DNA of 64,000 bases, taken from contig NZ_AUJQ01000004.1 in assembly GCF_000424305.1 (NCBI RefSeq), forward strand, positions 62,001-126,000, read 5' to 3'. This document shows positions 45,994 to 53,929 of the stretch, piece by piece. The notes under the pieces were generated by a model. The model was not told the origin of the DNA. It worked only from the letters and a program-made list of their open reading frames with translations, and did no database searches. Source of the stretch: Pseudobutyrivibrio ruminis AD2017. Lineage in GTDB: Bacteria; Bacillota; Clostridia; Lachnospirales; Lachnospiraceae. Numbering within the stretch: position 1 is the stretch's first letter; every line of letters begins with the position of its first letter. The translations under genes were made by a program, and so were the position numbers.

Positions 45994-46038
45994 ATTATAA
46001 TTCCACTCCGCTTGTGTGTCAATATGATTTGTGACACA
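45994..46038 (-). promoter_or_regulatory. Consensus promoter with overlapping operator-like inverted repeat
   Basis: A perfect TTGACA (46022-46017), a 17-nt spacer and a perfect TATAAT (45999-45994) on the minus strand. An inverted repeat TGTGTCA-N10-TGACACA (46015-46038) overlaps the -35 box and is well placed for repression. Confidence 0.75.
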
Positions 46039-46106
46039 AATATCTCTCGCATTTCCAATCTTGTAGCCTATTTTGAAGATGATAACTTTTAGGATAGCAT
46101 TATTAA

Positions 46107-46130
46107 AGGGTCTGGCAATCGCCAGACCCT
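46107..46130 (-). terminator. Hairpin after rlmD
   Basis: AGGGTCTGGC and GCCAGACCCT form a perfect 10-bp stem with loop GATT (minus strand), followed by TTAATAATG. The U-run is weak but the stem and position suit a terminator for the rlmD transcript. Confidence 0.6.
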
Positions 46131-46174
46131 CTACTAGCCCTCTCAAGTTAACCCCTCAAGATCTTTGATTATCT

Positions 46175-47563
46175 TTAAATATAATTTTTGGACAAAAGTG
46201 CACACGTTTCTGTATGCATTGTATGCCCGAACTGATCGCAGACGGTATACTTCTGCAGATGATAGCCGTTTTCTTCCAAATGCTTCAGGTCGCGGGCCAA
46301 AGTGGCGCTGTCGCAGCTGACGTAGACGATGCGGGATGGCGCCATGGCAATCATGGTATCTAGGGCAACTACATCGCAGCCTTTACGTGGTGGGTCTACC
46401 ATGATGACGTCTGGGTGAGACATCTTTTCGTAGATTTCTGGAAGGACTACTTCTGCCTCGCCGCAATAGAATTCTGCATTATCTAAGCCGTTAAGCTTGG
46501 CGTTGGCCTTGGCGTTTTCGATGGCCTGTGGCACAACCTCGATACCGATGACGCGGCCTGCGTGCTTTGCCATGGAAAGGGAAATGGTTCCGATTCCGCA
46601 ATATAAATCCCACACATCCTCACTTCCATGCAAATCAGCATATTCTAAAGCCTTACTATATAATCTTTCCATCTGGTCATGGTTGACCTGATAAAAGGAA
46701 TTGGCGCTGATGTCAAAGGAAATAGTATCACCGTTTGTAAGTGTGATGCTGTCGCGGATGGTTTCCTTGCCATAAAGCACCTTAGTCTCATAGCCCATGA
46801 TGACATTATCACGACGAGTGTTGATGTTGAGCACCAGTGATGCTAGAGAAGGCTCAACGGTTTTCACGTGAGAAACAAGTGAATCCACTTTCGGCAGTGA
46901 TTCTCCATTTACTACCACACAAACCATAGTCTCGCCTGTAGCCTTACCCTCGCGAACTAGGACGTGACGAATCAACCCCTTACCACTCACTTCATCATAA
47001 GGAGCTACGCCACATTCCTTCATATAATCAATTATCGCATATACGATATCCATACTCTTCTCAGAGCAAATCTTACAATCATCAGCTGGTACGATGCGAT
47101 GGCTTCTGGCGCCGTAAAATCCTGCGATGATGTTTCCATCCTTGTCCACGCCGATAGGCACCTGGGCCTTGTTACGGTAACGAAGTGGGTCTGCCATGCC
47201 AAGAATAGGCTCACGGATGTTGTCTACAAAGGCACGATCATAGCCACCAATCTTTACAAGATTGTTAGCAACGATGTTGTCCTTAATCTCCAGCTGCTTC
47301 TCATAAGCTACCTGCATAATCTGGCAGCCGCCGCACTGTTTAGCATTAGGGCAGGCAGGCTGAACACGGTATGGGCTAGGTGTCACGACCTCCTTCAAAG
47401 CGGCGAAGCAGTATGTCTTTTTCACCTTGGTGATAATGACGTCACACTCATCCCCTACTACTGCATCTTTGACAAAAATGGTCACACCATCTGTGTGACC
47501 AATTCCTGCGCCTTCAAGGGACATATCTTCAATTGTAAGTCTTACAATATCATTCTTATTCAT
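46175..47563 (-). CDS. rlmD: 23S rRNA (uracil-C5)-methyltransferase, RlmD/RumA family
   Basis: This 462-residue enzyme methylates a uracil in 23S rRNA. A TRAM domain (about 1-60) is followed by an iron-sulfur cluster site CPNAKQCGGCQIM with a further Cys in DDCKICS, the SAM-binding region VWDLYCGIGTISLSMA and the catalytic loop IVYVSCDSATLARDLKHL. Firmicute paralogues differ in target (U747 or U1939), so the number of the base is not certain. Its ATG overlaps the yhaM stop by one base. Confidence 0.92.
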   Translation of the reverse strand: MNKNDIVRLTIEDMSLEGAGIGHTDGVTIFVKDAVVGDECDVIITKVKKTYCFAALKEVVTPSPYRVQPACPNAKQCGGCQIMQVAYEKQLEIKDNIVANNLVKIGGYDRAFVDNIREPILGMADPLRYRNKAQVPIGVDKDGNIIAGFYGARSHRIVPADDCKICSEKSMDIVYAIIDYMKECGVAPYDEVSGKGLIRHVLVREGKATGETMVCVVVNGESLPKVDSLVSHVKTVEPSLASLVLNINTRRDNVIMGYETKVLYGKETIRDSITLTNGDTISFDISANSFYQVNHDQMERLYSKALEYADLHGSEDVWDLYCGIGTISLSMAKHAGRVIGIEVVPQAIENAKANAKLNGLDNAEFYCGEAEVVLPEIYEKMSHPDVIMVDPPRKGCDVVALDTMIAMAPSRIVYVSCDSATLARDLKHLEENGYHLQKYTVCDQFGHTMHTETCALLSKNYI

Positions 47564-48513
47564 TAATTCTTTCCTGTTCTACGGATGTTTGAATCAAGCA
47601 GACGGTTAAAGCCCTGCCATGCAAGATTGTTCTCATCAACATTCTCAAGTGCCTCGTAGATAGTCTCAAGCTTTGCATCGATGTTATCTGCAAAAGAAAG
47701 TGCGATAGCTTCGGCAATAGCTGGCTTCTTAGGTGAGCCAAATTCCAGTTCGCCGTGGTGAGATAAGATGCAGTGGATAAGCTCCTTACGCTTTACCTCA
47801 GGGAAGCCTGGGATATCATCGATGGCGCGGTCTACCATGTTAGCGCCCACGTAGATGTGACCTAAAAGCTGGCCCTCATCTGTATAATCGTTGCGAGGGA
47901 AGTCTGAAAGCTCCCTAACCTTTCCGATGTCGTGGAAGATGGCTGCTGTGATAAGTAAATCTCTATCTAAAAATGGGTACTGCTTGCTGAAATAATCGCA
48001 GTTGGTTGCAACTGAAAGTGTGTGCTCAAGCAAGCCGCCAGTAAATCCATGATGCACTGACTTAGCAGCAGAATGTGCCTTGAAGGCTTCGATGAAATCC
48101 TTGTCCTCAACAAAGTATTTTCTAAGGAGCGCCTTCATGTATGGTGCTTTGATGGAATTAATAAGCGCCATCAAATCGTTCCACATAACGCCGATGTCCT
48201 TCTTACTAGAAGGGATGTAATCTGTGATTTCGAATTCGCCAGCGTTAGCCTTGCGAAGTCTTTTTATATTGAACTGCAATGCACCGTTCCAGCTGGTGAT
48301 ATCACCTGTAACAGTGATGAAATCCAGCTCATCGTAATCGCTGATTCCCTCAGAATCAACATCCCAGATTTTGGCGTCGATAGTGCCTGTTTTATCGCAT
48401 AATGTAAGCGATTCGAATGCCTTACCAGTCTTAGAAATGCCTGCAGTTTTTTTCTTGCAAAGATAAGTTTCTGTTCCTCTGTCTCCCTCTTTAAGTGTGT
48501 TAATGTATTTCAT
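47563..48513 (-). CDS. yhaM: 3'-5' exoribonuclease YhaM family protein
   Basis: This 316-residue protein has an N-terminal OB-fold nucleic-acid-binding domain (KTGTIDAKIWDVD, DFITVTGDITSWNGALQFNIK) and an HD domain with GGLLEHTLSVA and AAIFHDIGKVREL. Bacillus subtilis YhaM has the same architecture and length and degrades RNA and DNA from the 3' end. The ATG at 48513 has GGAG 6 nt upstream; longer frames lack one. It is cotranscribed and coupled with rlmD. Confidence 0.9.
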   Translation of the reverse strand: MKYINTLKEGDRGTETYLCKKKTAGISKTGKAFESLTLCDKTGTIDAKIWDVDSEGISDYDELDFITVTGDITSWNGALQFNIKRLRKANAGEFEITDYIPSSKKDIGVMWNDLMALINSIKAPYMKALLRKYFVEDKDFIEAFKAHSAAKSVHHGFTGGLLEHTLSVATNCDYFSKQYPFLDRDLLITAAIFHDIGKVRELSDFPRNDYTDEGQLLGHIYVGANMVDRAIDDIPGFPEVKRKELIHCILSHHGELEFGSPKKPAIAEAIALSFADNIDAKLETIYEALENVDENNLAWQGFNRLLDSNIRRTGKN

Positions 48514-48699
48514 AAAATTCTCCATTCTAAGCTCCAAAGGAGCGGCGCAGCGTTGCTGCAAAAATCTTACTTAATTATAAGGTATGCGGGGGAGATAATC
48601 AATGTAATGATGATGGTCGAAAATATAAATTATTTCTTCTTTTTTTAGTCGTTTTCGCACTTTTTATGTGGTAGGATTTTTATAGATGCGAATGGGGAT

Positions 48700-48748
48700 T
48701 TGCCCTCATCCGCCCTGCGGTCACCTTTCCCCAGAGGAGGAAGGCTTA
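48700..48748 (+). repeat. Dispersed repeat of the CCCTCATC type, copy D
   Basis: The sequence runs from GCCCTCATCCGCC through TGCGG and CACCTTTCCCC to GAGGAAGGC, with inner complementarity. It is similar to 61105-61160. Repeats of this kind (CCCTCATC ... CTTCCCC ... GGGGAAGG) are, to my knowledge, scattered through many Clostridia genomes; I could not verify this here. This copy sits in the 5' leader of the GH42 gene, 16 nt before its ATG, so it is probably transcribed with it. Nothing else was recognised in 48514-48763. Confidence 0.65.
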
Positions 48749-48763
48749 AGATAGGAGAAGATT

Positions 48764-50806
48764 ATGGAAAGAAAAAAATTGTTTACTCAGGTAGATGGGC
48801 TGCTGCATGGAGGGGATTATAACCCTGAGCAGTGGTTGGATAGACCTGACATTTTGGAAAAAGATATTAAATACATGAAGGATGCCCACATCAACACAGT
48901 CACAATGGGTGTGTTTTCCTGGGCTGTGCATGAGCCAACTGAGGGCAACATCAACTTCGACTGGCTGGCTGAAATCATGGATAGACTTTATGAGAATGGG
49001 ATTTACACAGTGCTGGCAACACCTACTGGTGCCCGCCCTGCCTGGTTGGATGAAAAATATCCATCTGCAATGCGTTGCAATGAAATGGGCGTGAGAAATC
49101 ACCATGGAGTTCGCCACAATCACTGTATGCAATCACCTGAATTCCGTGAGAAGGTCCGCATTATGGACTCTAAACTGGCTGAAAGATTTGCGGGACATCC
49201 AGGGCTTTTGATGTGGCACATTTCCAACGAACTTGGAGGATATTGCTACTGCGATACTTGTCGTAAAAAATTCCAGGAGTGGCTTGCTGATAGATACGAC
49301 CACGACATCGAAAAATTAAATAAGGCTTGGTGGACTACATTTTGGTCTCACAAATTCAATAGCTTCGACCAGATTGACCCACCTTACGCAAACGGTGAAA
49401 ACTGCGTCCTTGGATTGAATCTTGATTGGAAGAGATTTTCTACCTGGTCTGCAACAGATTTCATGAGATTTGAAATTGATACACTTCGCAGTGCAGGCGC
49501 TAAAGAACCTACCACAACTAATTTCATGGAGATGTTCTACGACTACGATTACCATTACATGAAGGATTTCATCGATGTAATCAGCTGGGACAACTATCCA
49601 GAAATGCACAACAACTGGCAGACAGATGCTGACCATCTGTTGGAGCGTAGCTTTAACCATGCACTTTTTAGAAGCATGAAAAGGGATAAACCATTTATGA
49701 TGATGGAGTCGGCTCCTGGACTTGTGAACTGGCGTCCATTCAACAAATACAGAAGACCTGATATGCATGAGCTGATTTCCATGCAGGCAGTTGCAACAGG
49801 TTCTGATACTGTTCAATACTTCCAGATTAGAAAGAGCCGCGGTTCTTCTGAACAGTGGCACGGCGCTGTCATCGACCATATCGGCACAAACGACACTCGC
49901 GTTTTCAAAGAGGTTGCAAAGCTTGGCGAGGATTTAGAATCTATCTCTGAAGTAGCCGGCACACTTTCCGACAACAAGGTTGCCATTATTTTTGACTGGG
50001 ATAACCGTTGGGCCATTGATGATGCCTGGGCTCTTGCAAAGGAAACCAAGAAATTTGATGAGACCTGCATGAATATCTACAACGTGTTCATGAAGCTTGG
50101 CGTCGAGCCAGATATCATTTCATCTGACATGGATTGGAGCGGCTACAAAATCATCTGCGCTCCTATGTTATATGTGCTTCACGACGGCGTTGGTGAAAAG
50201 ATTGCAGATTTTGTAAAAAACGGCGGTCAGTTTATGAGCACATATTTCACCGGATATGTTAACAAGGATTTGCTTGCAAACCTTGGCGGATTCCCTGGTG
50301 ATGGATTGTCCGAAGTATTCGGTCTTCGCTCTGAAGAAATCGATACACTCTATCCTGAAGACAGGAACAGTATCAGCATCATCGACAGAGCCGGAAAGCC
50401 TTCTCATTCAATTGAGGTTAGGGATTATCAGGAATTGCTTAGAGATGTCACTGCCGATGTTTTGGCTAGATACAATGGTGATTACGTTGCTGGCAAGCCT
50501 GCCATTACACGCAACAACTACGGTGATGGACGTGCTTACTATGTGGCATGCCGCACAAAGCAGGAAGATATTGAATTCATTTATCGTGAGATGTTGGAGC
50601 ATGCACATATCGCATATACGAAGTTACCTGCGGGAATCGAGAAGCACACTCGCTACGCTGAAGACTGTGCGTACGACTTCTACCTCAACTGCACAACCGA
50701 GGAAATTGTTGTGCCTAACGTAACTGGTACTGACCTTATTACAAAAGATAAACTGGCCGGCTCGCTGTCGCTCAAGGGCTACCAGATAGCTGTAATACGA
50801 AGATAA
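48764..50806 (+). CDS. Beta-galactosidase, GH42
   Basis: This 680-residue cytoplasmic glycosidase removes terminal beta-galactose, probably from galacto-oligosaccharides made by GH53. The catalytic domain starts with GGDYNPEQWLDRPDILEKDI, has the acid/base Glu156 in MWHISNELGG, a cysteine cluster CYCDTC that may bind zinc, and the nucleophile Glu315 in MMMESAPG. A trimerisation domain (about 390-600) and a small C-terminal beta domain follow. No signal peptide is present. It is followed by palindromic element B. Confidence 0.94.
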   Translation: MERKKLFTQVDGLLHGGDYNPEQWLDRPDILEKDIKYMKDAHINTVTMGVFSWAVHEPTEGNINFDWLAEIMDRLYENGIYTVLATPTGARPAWLDEKYPSAMRCNEMGVRNHHGVRHNHCMQSPEFREKVRIMDSKLAERFAGHPGLLMWHISNELGGYCYCDTCRKKFQEWLADRYDHDIEKLNKAWWTTFWSHKFNSFDQIDPPYANGENCVLGLNLDWKRFSTWSATDFMRFEIDTLRSAGAKEPTTTNFMEMFYDYDYHYMKDFIDVISWDNYPEMHNNWQTDADHLLERSFNHALFRSMKRDKPFMMMESAPGLVNWRPFNKYRRPDMHELISMQAVATGSDTVQYFQIRKSRGSSEQWHGAVIDHIGTNDTRVFKEVAKLGEDLESISEVAGTLSDNKVAIIFDWDNRWAIDDAWALAKETKKFDETCMNIYNVFMKLGVEPDIISSDMDWSGYKIICAPMLYVLHDGVGEKIADFVKNGGQFMSTYFTGYVNKDLLANLGGFPGDGLSEVFGLRSEEIDTLYPEDRNSISIIDRAGKPSHSIEVRDYQELLRDVTADVLARYNGDYVAGKPAITRNNYGDGRAYYVACRTKQEDIEFIYREMLEHAHIAYTKLPAGIEKHTRYAEDCAYDFYLNCTTEEIVVPNVTGTDLITKDKLAGSLSLKGYQIAVIRR

Positions 50807-50810
50807 AATA

Positions 50811-50907
50811 AAAGCCACCTAGTTACGGCTACAAGCCTAATTAATTCTCCGCTTCACTAATGTGAAGCTAAAGAATTATTAGAGCTTGATGCCTACTAGA
50901 TGGCTTT
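50811..50907. repeat. Palindromic intergenic element, copy B
   Basis: AAAGCCACCTAGT (50811-50823) pairs with ACTAGATGGCTTT (50895-50907), with inner TTAATTCT/AGAATTATT and GCTTCAC/GTGAAGC arms. It shares the GTTACGGC-ACAAGC and AATTCT...AGAATTATT blocks with elements A and C. With the flanking A- and T-rich runs it can end the GH42 transcript and the convergent one. Confidence 0.75.
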
Positions 50908-50921
50908 CTTTATCTTATAAT

Positions 50922-51329
50922 CTACATATTACGGTTGAGTGACACCACGAGCACGTCGTCGCTATCTTCGTCGGCTACCAGGTAGTCGGTGATTTCCACA
51001 CGGCGAAGAATGCCGTCGTCCCCTTTTTGGATAACGCGGATTTCCACCTTGTCTGTTCCGTTTTCGTATTCCTTCAGAAGATTTTCCCTTGAAAATGTAT
51101 TTTTAAAAAGCTCTCTGTCCATTTCGTGCATGGTGCTGGCTCCCGATTCAATGAGCTCGTCAAAGCTGCCAGCCACATCACATTTGGTGGATGTAAAATC
51201 CTTGTAGGTCAAAAAGCTATAGGTGTTCTTAGTCAAGTTGCCCAGTATCATCAGTGGATACTGCTTGAACAATGCCTGACTAAGTAATTTTTGAATACTA
51301 ATACTATTTTTCTTATTATCTGCTCCCAT
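50922..51329 (-). CDS. Stand-alone PAS-like domain protein
   Basis: This 135-residue protein looks like the PAS-like module often found before GGDEF domains in Lachnospiraceae: YPLMILGNLTKNTYSFLTYKDF, FDELIESGASTMHEMDRELFKNTFSRENLL and a final VEITDYLVADEDSDDVLVVSLN. No output domain is attached. It may act as a single-domain sensor or be a leftover from a longer gene. The start at 51329 has GGGGAG 8 nt upstream. It lies between palindromic elements B and C. Confidence 0.55.
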   Translation of the reverse strand: MGADNKKNSISIQKLLSQALFKQYPLMILGNLTKNTYSFLTYKDFTSTKCDVAGSFDELIESGASTMHEMDRELFKNTFSRENLLKEYENGTDKVEIRVIQKGDDGILRRVEITDYLVADEDSDDVLVVSLNRNM

Positions 51330-51407
51330 GATTCTTGCTCCCCTAAATACGTTGTGCAAGAAATACTATACTGCTTCTTTGGGAAAAATGCAAAGAATTT
51401 AGGTTGT

Positions 51408-51500
51408 GGGCAATCTGTTACGGCAACAAGCAAAATTATTCTACACTCGGCTAGGATGCCTCGCTTAAGAATAATTTTTCTTGTTACCTACAGATTGTTC
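51408..51500. repeat. Palindromic intergenic element, copy C
   Basis: CAATCTGT (51411-51418) pairs with ACAGATTG (51490-51497), with inner AACAAG/CTTGTT and ATTATTCT/AGAATAAT arms. Its reverse complement aligns almost base by base with element A at 26118-26219. It lies just after the metY stop. Confidence 0.8.
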
Positions 51501-51506
51501 GCTACG

Positions 51507-52784
51507 TTATTTTAATGCCTGGGCGATATCGGCTACGAGGTCGGCGGAGTCTTCTAGGCCGCATGATACACGGATGAGGCCTGCTGGGATGCCGGCTGCT
51601 TCTAGCTGTTCATCTGACATCTGGCGATGTGTTGATGTGGCTGGGTTTAGGCAGCAGCTTCTTGCGTCAGCTACGTGTGTTTCGATTGCGATAAGCTTAA
51701 GCTTCTTCATAAAGCTTTCTGCAGCTGCACGACCGCCTTCAAGCTCGAAGGATACTACGCCGCAGCCGCCATTTGGAAGGTACTTCTGAGCGATTTCATA
51801 GTACTCATCTCCTTCAAGACCTGGGTATGTAACCTTCTTAACCTGTGGCTGCTCGCTTAAGAATTTAGCAACTGCAAGTCCGTTTTCTACATGGCGAGGC
51901 ATGCGCACGTGAAGTGATTCCAGACCAAGATTTAAAAGGAATGCATTCTGTGGTGACTGGATGCATCCAAAATCACGCATAAGCTGTGATGTACATTTTG
52001 TAATGAATGCACCTTCCTTACCGAATTTCTCAGCATAAGTGATTCCGTGGTAGCTTTCGTCTGGAGTGCAAAGTCCTGGGAATTTGTCAGCATGAGCCAT
52101 CCAGTCGAAGTTGCCTGAATCTACAATACATCCACCTACTGCAGCGCCGTGACCGTCCATGTATTTTGTAGTTGAATGTGTAACGATATCTGCTCCCCAT
52201 TCAATTGGTCGGCAGTTTACAGGTGTTGGAAATGTGTTATCAACAATAAGAGGTACACCGTGTTCATGTGCAACCTTGGCAAACTTTTCAATATCAAGCA
52301 CTGTAAGAGCTGGATTAGCAATAGTCTCACCAAATACTGCTCTGGTGTTATCCTTGAATGCAGCGTTAAGCTCTTCCTCTGATGCCTTTGGAGATACGAA
52401 GGTCACATCTACGCCCATCTTTCTCATAGTAACTTCGATAAGGTTGAAGGTACCACCGTAGATAGATGATGATGCAACGATGTGGCTACCGCATTCGCAG
52501 ATATTGAAAAGTGCAAAGAAGTTTGCAGCCTGGCCGCTGGATGTAAGCATTGCAGCTGTACCACCCTCAAGAGCCGCAATCTTTGCAGCAACATAATCGT
52601 TAGTAGGGTTCTGTAATCTTGTGTAGAAATATCCGGAAGCCTCTAAATCAAAAAGCTTTCCCATATCCTCACTGGTGTCATATTTAAAAGTGGTGGATTG
52701 CACGATTGGAATCTGGCGTGGCTCGCCGTTTCCTGGAGTGTATCCAGCCTGTACACATTTAGTTCCGATGCCTTGATTAGTCAT
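51507..52784 (-). CDS. metY: O-acetylhomoserine sulfhydrylase family enzyme
   Basis: This 425-residue PLP enzyme of the Cys/Met metabolism family makes homocysteine from O-acetylhomoserine and sulfide. The N-terminus GTKCVQAGYTPGNGEPRQIPIVQSTTFKY and the PLP-Lys motif IVTHSTTKYMDGHG are typical of MetY, as is the length (about 425 versus 380 for MetB/MetC). It works in the same pathway as metF and cysE elsewhere in the window. No SAM riboswitch or T box was recognised upstream. Confidence 0.92.
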   Translation of the reverse strand: MTNQGIGTKCVQAGYTPGNGEPRQIPIVQSTTFKYDTSEDMGKLFDLEASGYFYTRLQNPTNDYVAAKIAALEGGTAAMLTSSGQAANFFALFNICECGSHIVASSSIYGGTFNLIEVTMRKMGVDVTFVSPKASEEELNAAFKDNTRAVFGETIANPALTVLDIEKFAKVAHEHGVPLIVDNTFPTPVNCRPIEWGADIVTHSTTKYMDGHGAAVGGCIVDSGNFDWMAHADKFPGLCTPDESYHGITYAEKFGKEGAFITKCTSQLMRDFGCIQSPQNAFLLNLGLESLHVRMPRHVENGLAVAKFLSEQPQVKKVTYPGLEGDEYYEIAQKYLPNGGCGVVSFELEGGRAAAESFMKKLKLIAIETHVADARSCCLNPATSTHRQMSDEQLEAAGIPAGLIRVSCGLEDSADLVADIAQALK

Positions 52785-52817
52785 TAAACATATCCTCCTG
52801 TATATTTACAATTAAAT

Positions 52818-52843
52818 AAGGAGCGTAATCAAATACGCTCCTT
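52818..52843 (-). terminator. Hairpin between sod and metY
   Basis: AAGGAGCGTA and TACGCTCCTT form a perfect 10-bp stem with a 6-nt loop, followed on the minus strand by ATTTAATTG. It probably ends the sod transcript, although the U-run is short. Confidence 0.65.
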
Positions 52844-52881
52844 ACACTTTAACACATTAAAGGACTAATTTAAATAAATTG

Positions 52882-53499
52882 TTAACAGCAGATTTCTTTA
52901 TATCTGGCAGAAACCTTGCTCCAATCCAGAATTTCCCAAAATGCCTTAATATAGTCAGGTCTTAAATTTTTATATTTAAGATAATATGCATGCTCCCACA
53001 CATCTAACGCAATCAGTGGAATCATGCCCTTGCCCTCGGAAATAGGATTGTCCTGATTTAAAGATGTAGACACCGCCAGCTTTCCTGATTTATCCGCTGA
53101 AAGCCAGGCCCAGCCAGAACCAAACTGTCCTGCTGCAGCTGCAGACATCTGCTCCTTCAAAGCATCCAGGCTACCAAAAGTTTTATCGATGGCTGCTGCC
53201 AATTCACCTGTAGGCTCCTTCGCAGGATTAGGGGAGAACATTTCAAAATACAGATTGTGATTGTAGTAACCACCACCCTGATTTCTTAAGCCTTTTCTCA
53301 AGGTTTCATCACTGACTTTATCTAAGCTTGCCAACAGCTCCCCTGCTGATAGATTAGCCATTCCCGCTTTTTCAGCCAGATCATTGAAATTCTTAGTATA
53401 GGTAGCGTGATGTTTGCCATGGTGTGTCTCCACTGTCTCCTTATCAATGTAAGGCTCCAGGGCATCTGTAGCATAAGGTAATTTAATCTGTTCGTACAT
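52882..53499 (-). CDS. sodA: Superoxide dismutase, Mn-type features
   Basis: This 205-residue Fe/Mn superoxide dismutase has the metal ligands in HHGKHHATY, NHNLYFEMF and DVWEHAYYLKY. The sequence GGGYYNH has Gly where Fe enzymes carry the active-site Gln, and LNQDNP carries that Gln in the C-terminal domain, the pattern of Mn enzymes. The ATG at 53499 is 9 nt from GGAG; another ATG two codons upstream is too close. The upstream region up to 53640 holds only a weak promoter candidate (TAGACA, 16 nt, TATCTA). Confidence 0.92.
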   Translation of the reverse strand: MYEQIKLPYATDALEPYIDKETVETHHGKHHATYTKNFNDLAEKAGMANLSAGELLASLDKVSDETLRKGLRNQGGGYYNHNLYFEMFSPNPAKEPTGELAAAIDKTFGSLDALKEQMSAAAAGQFGSGWAWLSADKSGKLAVSTSLNQDNPISEGKGMIPLIALDVWEHAYYLKYKNLRPDYIKAFWEILDWSKVSARYKEICC

Positions 53500-53630
53500 G
53501 TGCATACTCTCCTTTCAAATAAACCATTGATACTCAAACATTAAATGTTTTCACATTTTAGATACCGAAAGTACAGTCTATGTCTAATCCATGTTAAATC
53601 TATATAAAATATATTGGGCAATCAATTTTT

Positions 53631-53929
53631 TACTATCTGTTGTAGTTTTTTTCATTTTAGATAGTAGTCCTTTTGAACAACATTACTATCTATTTTAATT
53701 TTTCTTTCTCAGATAGTAGTCTGTTATTTGCTCACTACTATCTATATACATTTTTTCTTCTTCAGATAGTAACCGCCACAATCCTTCTTACTATCTAGAA
53801 GCTATTTTTTCCTACAGATAGTAGCCTTGTCATACAGCCCTACTACCTAGCAAGCTTTTTTATTCCTCAGATAGTAGACCTCTTCAAAATCACTACTATC
53901 TATTTAAAAAATCTTCTCTTAGATAGTAA
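53631..53929. repeat. Array of 12 alternating inverted 8-mers with 52/53-bp period
   Basis: AGATAGTA starts at 53659, 53711, 53764, 53816, 53869 and 53921. Its reverse complement TACTATCT starts at 53631, 53684, 53736, 53789, 53841 (as TACTACCT) and 53894. From each AGATAGTA to the next TACTATCT is always 25 bp; from TACTATCT to the next AGATAGTA is 27 or 28 bp in strict alternation. The 17-bp segments inside the pairs differ in sequence, while the 19-20-bp segments between pairs are pyrimidine-rich with a central T-tract (the last one is A-rich). The array fills the space between sod and the acyltransferase gene and supplies the last codons and stop of the latter. Confidence 0.95.

Noticed and set aside
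42541-46040. Similar TTTGTCACACAA and TTTGTGACACAA words near the two ends of the island as attachment sites
   Set aside because: They differ at key positions, are short, and the right-hand one is explained by the operator-like repeat at the HTH promoter; no integrase is present.
49316-49879. 187-codon minus-strand frame inside the GH42 gene
   Set aside because: The sense strand has all GH42 motifs over the same stretch; the antisense frame has no recognisable domain.
53631-53929. CRISPR array
   Set aside because: The repeated word is only 8-9 bp and alternates in orientation, the spacing is fixed at 25 and 27/28 bp, and there are no cas genes nearby.
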